From Charina bottae (Eukaryota > Chordata > Lepidosauria > Squamata > Charinaidae), in assembly GCA_023362775.1 (NCBI GenBank), contig JALMGJ010000004.1, positions 85,288,298 through 85,352,297 of the forward strand: a stretch of 64,000 nucleotides of DNA. Direction: 5' to 3'. The translations under genes and the position numbers were made by a program. The notes beneath the pieces were generated by a model. That model was given only the letters and a program-made list of their open reading frames with translations. It did not search any database and was not told the origin of the DNA. Of this stretch, positions 62,939 to 64,000 are shown piece after piece; position 1 is the stretch's first letter, and every line of letters starts with the position of its first letter.

Positions 62939-63700
62939 CCATTGCTGTTGTACAAGCAGGAAATTAAAAGCCACCCAGCCAGTTTTCTTTGTATAAATGT
63001 TTTGTATGGAGGGGTATTGAGAAGCAGTCCTTTGGGGTGGAATTAGACCCCATCCCCTACCAAGTAGTTAATTTTGGATGTTAAATTACTGGCTTTTAAA
63101 TGTATTATTTAACTTCTACTGTCTCATAGTGATGATTGTGGAATTTTTATGTCTCATTTGACAAATAAATAACTAATTATTGGAACTGTGCAAGAGCATA
63201 ACAAATTTGGGCTTAAACCTGGATTGAATTTGTAAGTCCAGAAGTTGGTTTTATCCTTCATTTCTTGTTAATCATACTGATAACACTGTTAATTTTTAGA
63301 ATGATCCTATCATATTGGTTCTTTCAGAGAAACCTCAAAGAGTTTCCAGCCAACATGGATTCCAGATGGGACGAATTTACAGCTCCCAGAATTCCCAGCC
63401 ATCATAGTTAGGTCCAACATATTTTCAGGACATCAGGTTGGGCCAGGCTGTTTCGGCAATCAGAGTAGATATGATAAATTGTGCTGAGAGCTGAAAGCAC
63501 TTTTTTTTCCTTTCCCAAATGAGTAATAAAAATTAAAAGACTATGTGTCATGATGTCAATGAAACTGCAGTCAGTGAAGAAATTGGAACTTCAAAGAGGC
63601 TGGATATTTCAGTGATCTAAAACATACCTCCAAATCAACCATGAAGTACTTATAGGAAAGAAAGACAATGGTTTTGGAATAGACTTCACAATCCCCAGGT
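62939..63700. other. No gene recognised; decayed repeat at about 63350-63455
   Basis: Includes cagctcccagaattcccagc followed by catcatagttaggtccaaca and ggttgggccaggctg, a decayed copy of the palindromic repeat also seen at 51200-51285. Otherwise unassigned. Confidence 0.45.
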
Positions 63701-63703
63701 TTG

Positions 63704-64000
63704 AATATTCATGTGTTTCCTCCAGTTGTTCCTTTTTTATTATGACGAAGGTGTCCTCTACATACCGGATCCATTCTTTGGGTGTTATACATGGAAGTGC
63801 TATCATTTCTAGATGCTGCATTACAATCTCTGCTATGAGTCCTGAAAGTAGTGATCCCATGGGTGTTCCTTTGATTTGTTGGTATATTAGTCCATCAAAC
63901 TGAGAGTAGGTGGTGAGGCAGAGGTTGATGAGGTCCATGATTCTGGGTATTTCTATCTTAGTGTATTTGACTAGGCCGGGTGTGTTTCATAGAACTGCTG
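63704..64000 (-). pseudogene. PLE reverse-transcriptase fragment, continues beyond the window
   Basis: Minus-strand frame: VKYTKIEIPRIMDLINLCLT, TYSQFDGLIYQQIKGTPMGS, LLSGLIAEIVMQHLEMIALP (motif B region) and EWIRYVEDTFVIIKKEQLEE (motif C). The catalytic doublet reads YVED instead of YVDD, which should abolish polymerase activity. It breaks off at THE near 63704, close to the position where the 60.4-kb copy has its inversion overlap. Same family as 60409-61832. The 5' end lies outside the window, and a stop upstream (..VL-stop-NTPGLVKY) is already visible near 63990. Confidence 0.82.

Overview
The window is repeat-dense, intergenic or intronic DNA from a vertebrate, almost certainly a squamate reptile (lizard or snake). 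The evidence is the combination of BovB (RTE) LINEs, a tRNA-headed SINE with a BovB-like tail (Sauria SINE type), L2, CR1 and L1 LINEs, Penelope-like elements (PLEs), a Ty1/copia element and small hAT elements, together with abundant microsatellites. I recognise no host protein-coding exon, rRNA or functional tRNA gene. Every long reading frame I can assign belongs to a retroelement.

Layout. 0-5 kb: a hAT-type element with an 8-bp TSD, a CR1 3' end, a SINE abutting a BovB 3' end, and a PLE 3' half whose tail carries a hammerhead-ribozyme core. 5-9.1 kb: a degraded copia element on the minus strand that has lost the RT active-site segment. 9.7-12.2 kb: two L2 copies. 12.8-15.2 kb: a 5'-truncated BovB with about 800 open codons and a TSD. 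15-22.5 kb: mostly unassigned sequence with SINEs, two hAT-like elements, and CR1 and L2 pieces. 22.5-25.6 kb: a near full-length BovB with an 11-bp TSD. 27.6-29 kb: a LINE with an open 374-codon RT frame and a (TTCTA)n tail. 29.35-29.68 kb: a compact 333-bp PLE-derived insertion made of two inverted arms, each with a hammerhead-like core, flanked by a 13-bp TSD. 32.2-38.7 kb: a multi-level nest. A roughly 1.2-kb L1-like retroposon (minus) was split by a 3.1-kb L2 (minus) and by a PLE (plus), and the PLE was itself split by a BovB (plus). 39.2-44.3 kb: an L1 3' end, then a long degraded L1 interrupted by a second copy of the same 1.2-kb retroposon (20-bp TSD) and by an unclassified insertion of about 0.4 kb. 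48.2-50.7 kb: an L2 with a 504-codon RT frame. 51-58 kb: an L2-tailed SINE, a LINE remnant, L2 tails and microsatellites. 60.4-61.8 kb: a PLE with a 5' inversion matching the twin-priming model. 63.7-64 kb: another PLE RT fragment running off the window.

How the parts relate. BovB supplies the type of 3' tail seen on the Sauria-type SINE at 16.3 kb, and L2 supplies the type seen on the SINE at 53 kb, so autonomous LINEs and probable SINE clients sit side by side. L1 probably mobilised the 1.2-kb retroposon. The PLEs carry hammerhead-ribozyme cores in their terminal repeats, and the 333-bp inverted element looks like a small non-autonomous derivative of the same system. The nested insertions and matched TSDs give a relative insertion order. 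Coordinates of decayed repeats are by eye and approximate; the TSD-defined elements are placed to within a few bases.
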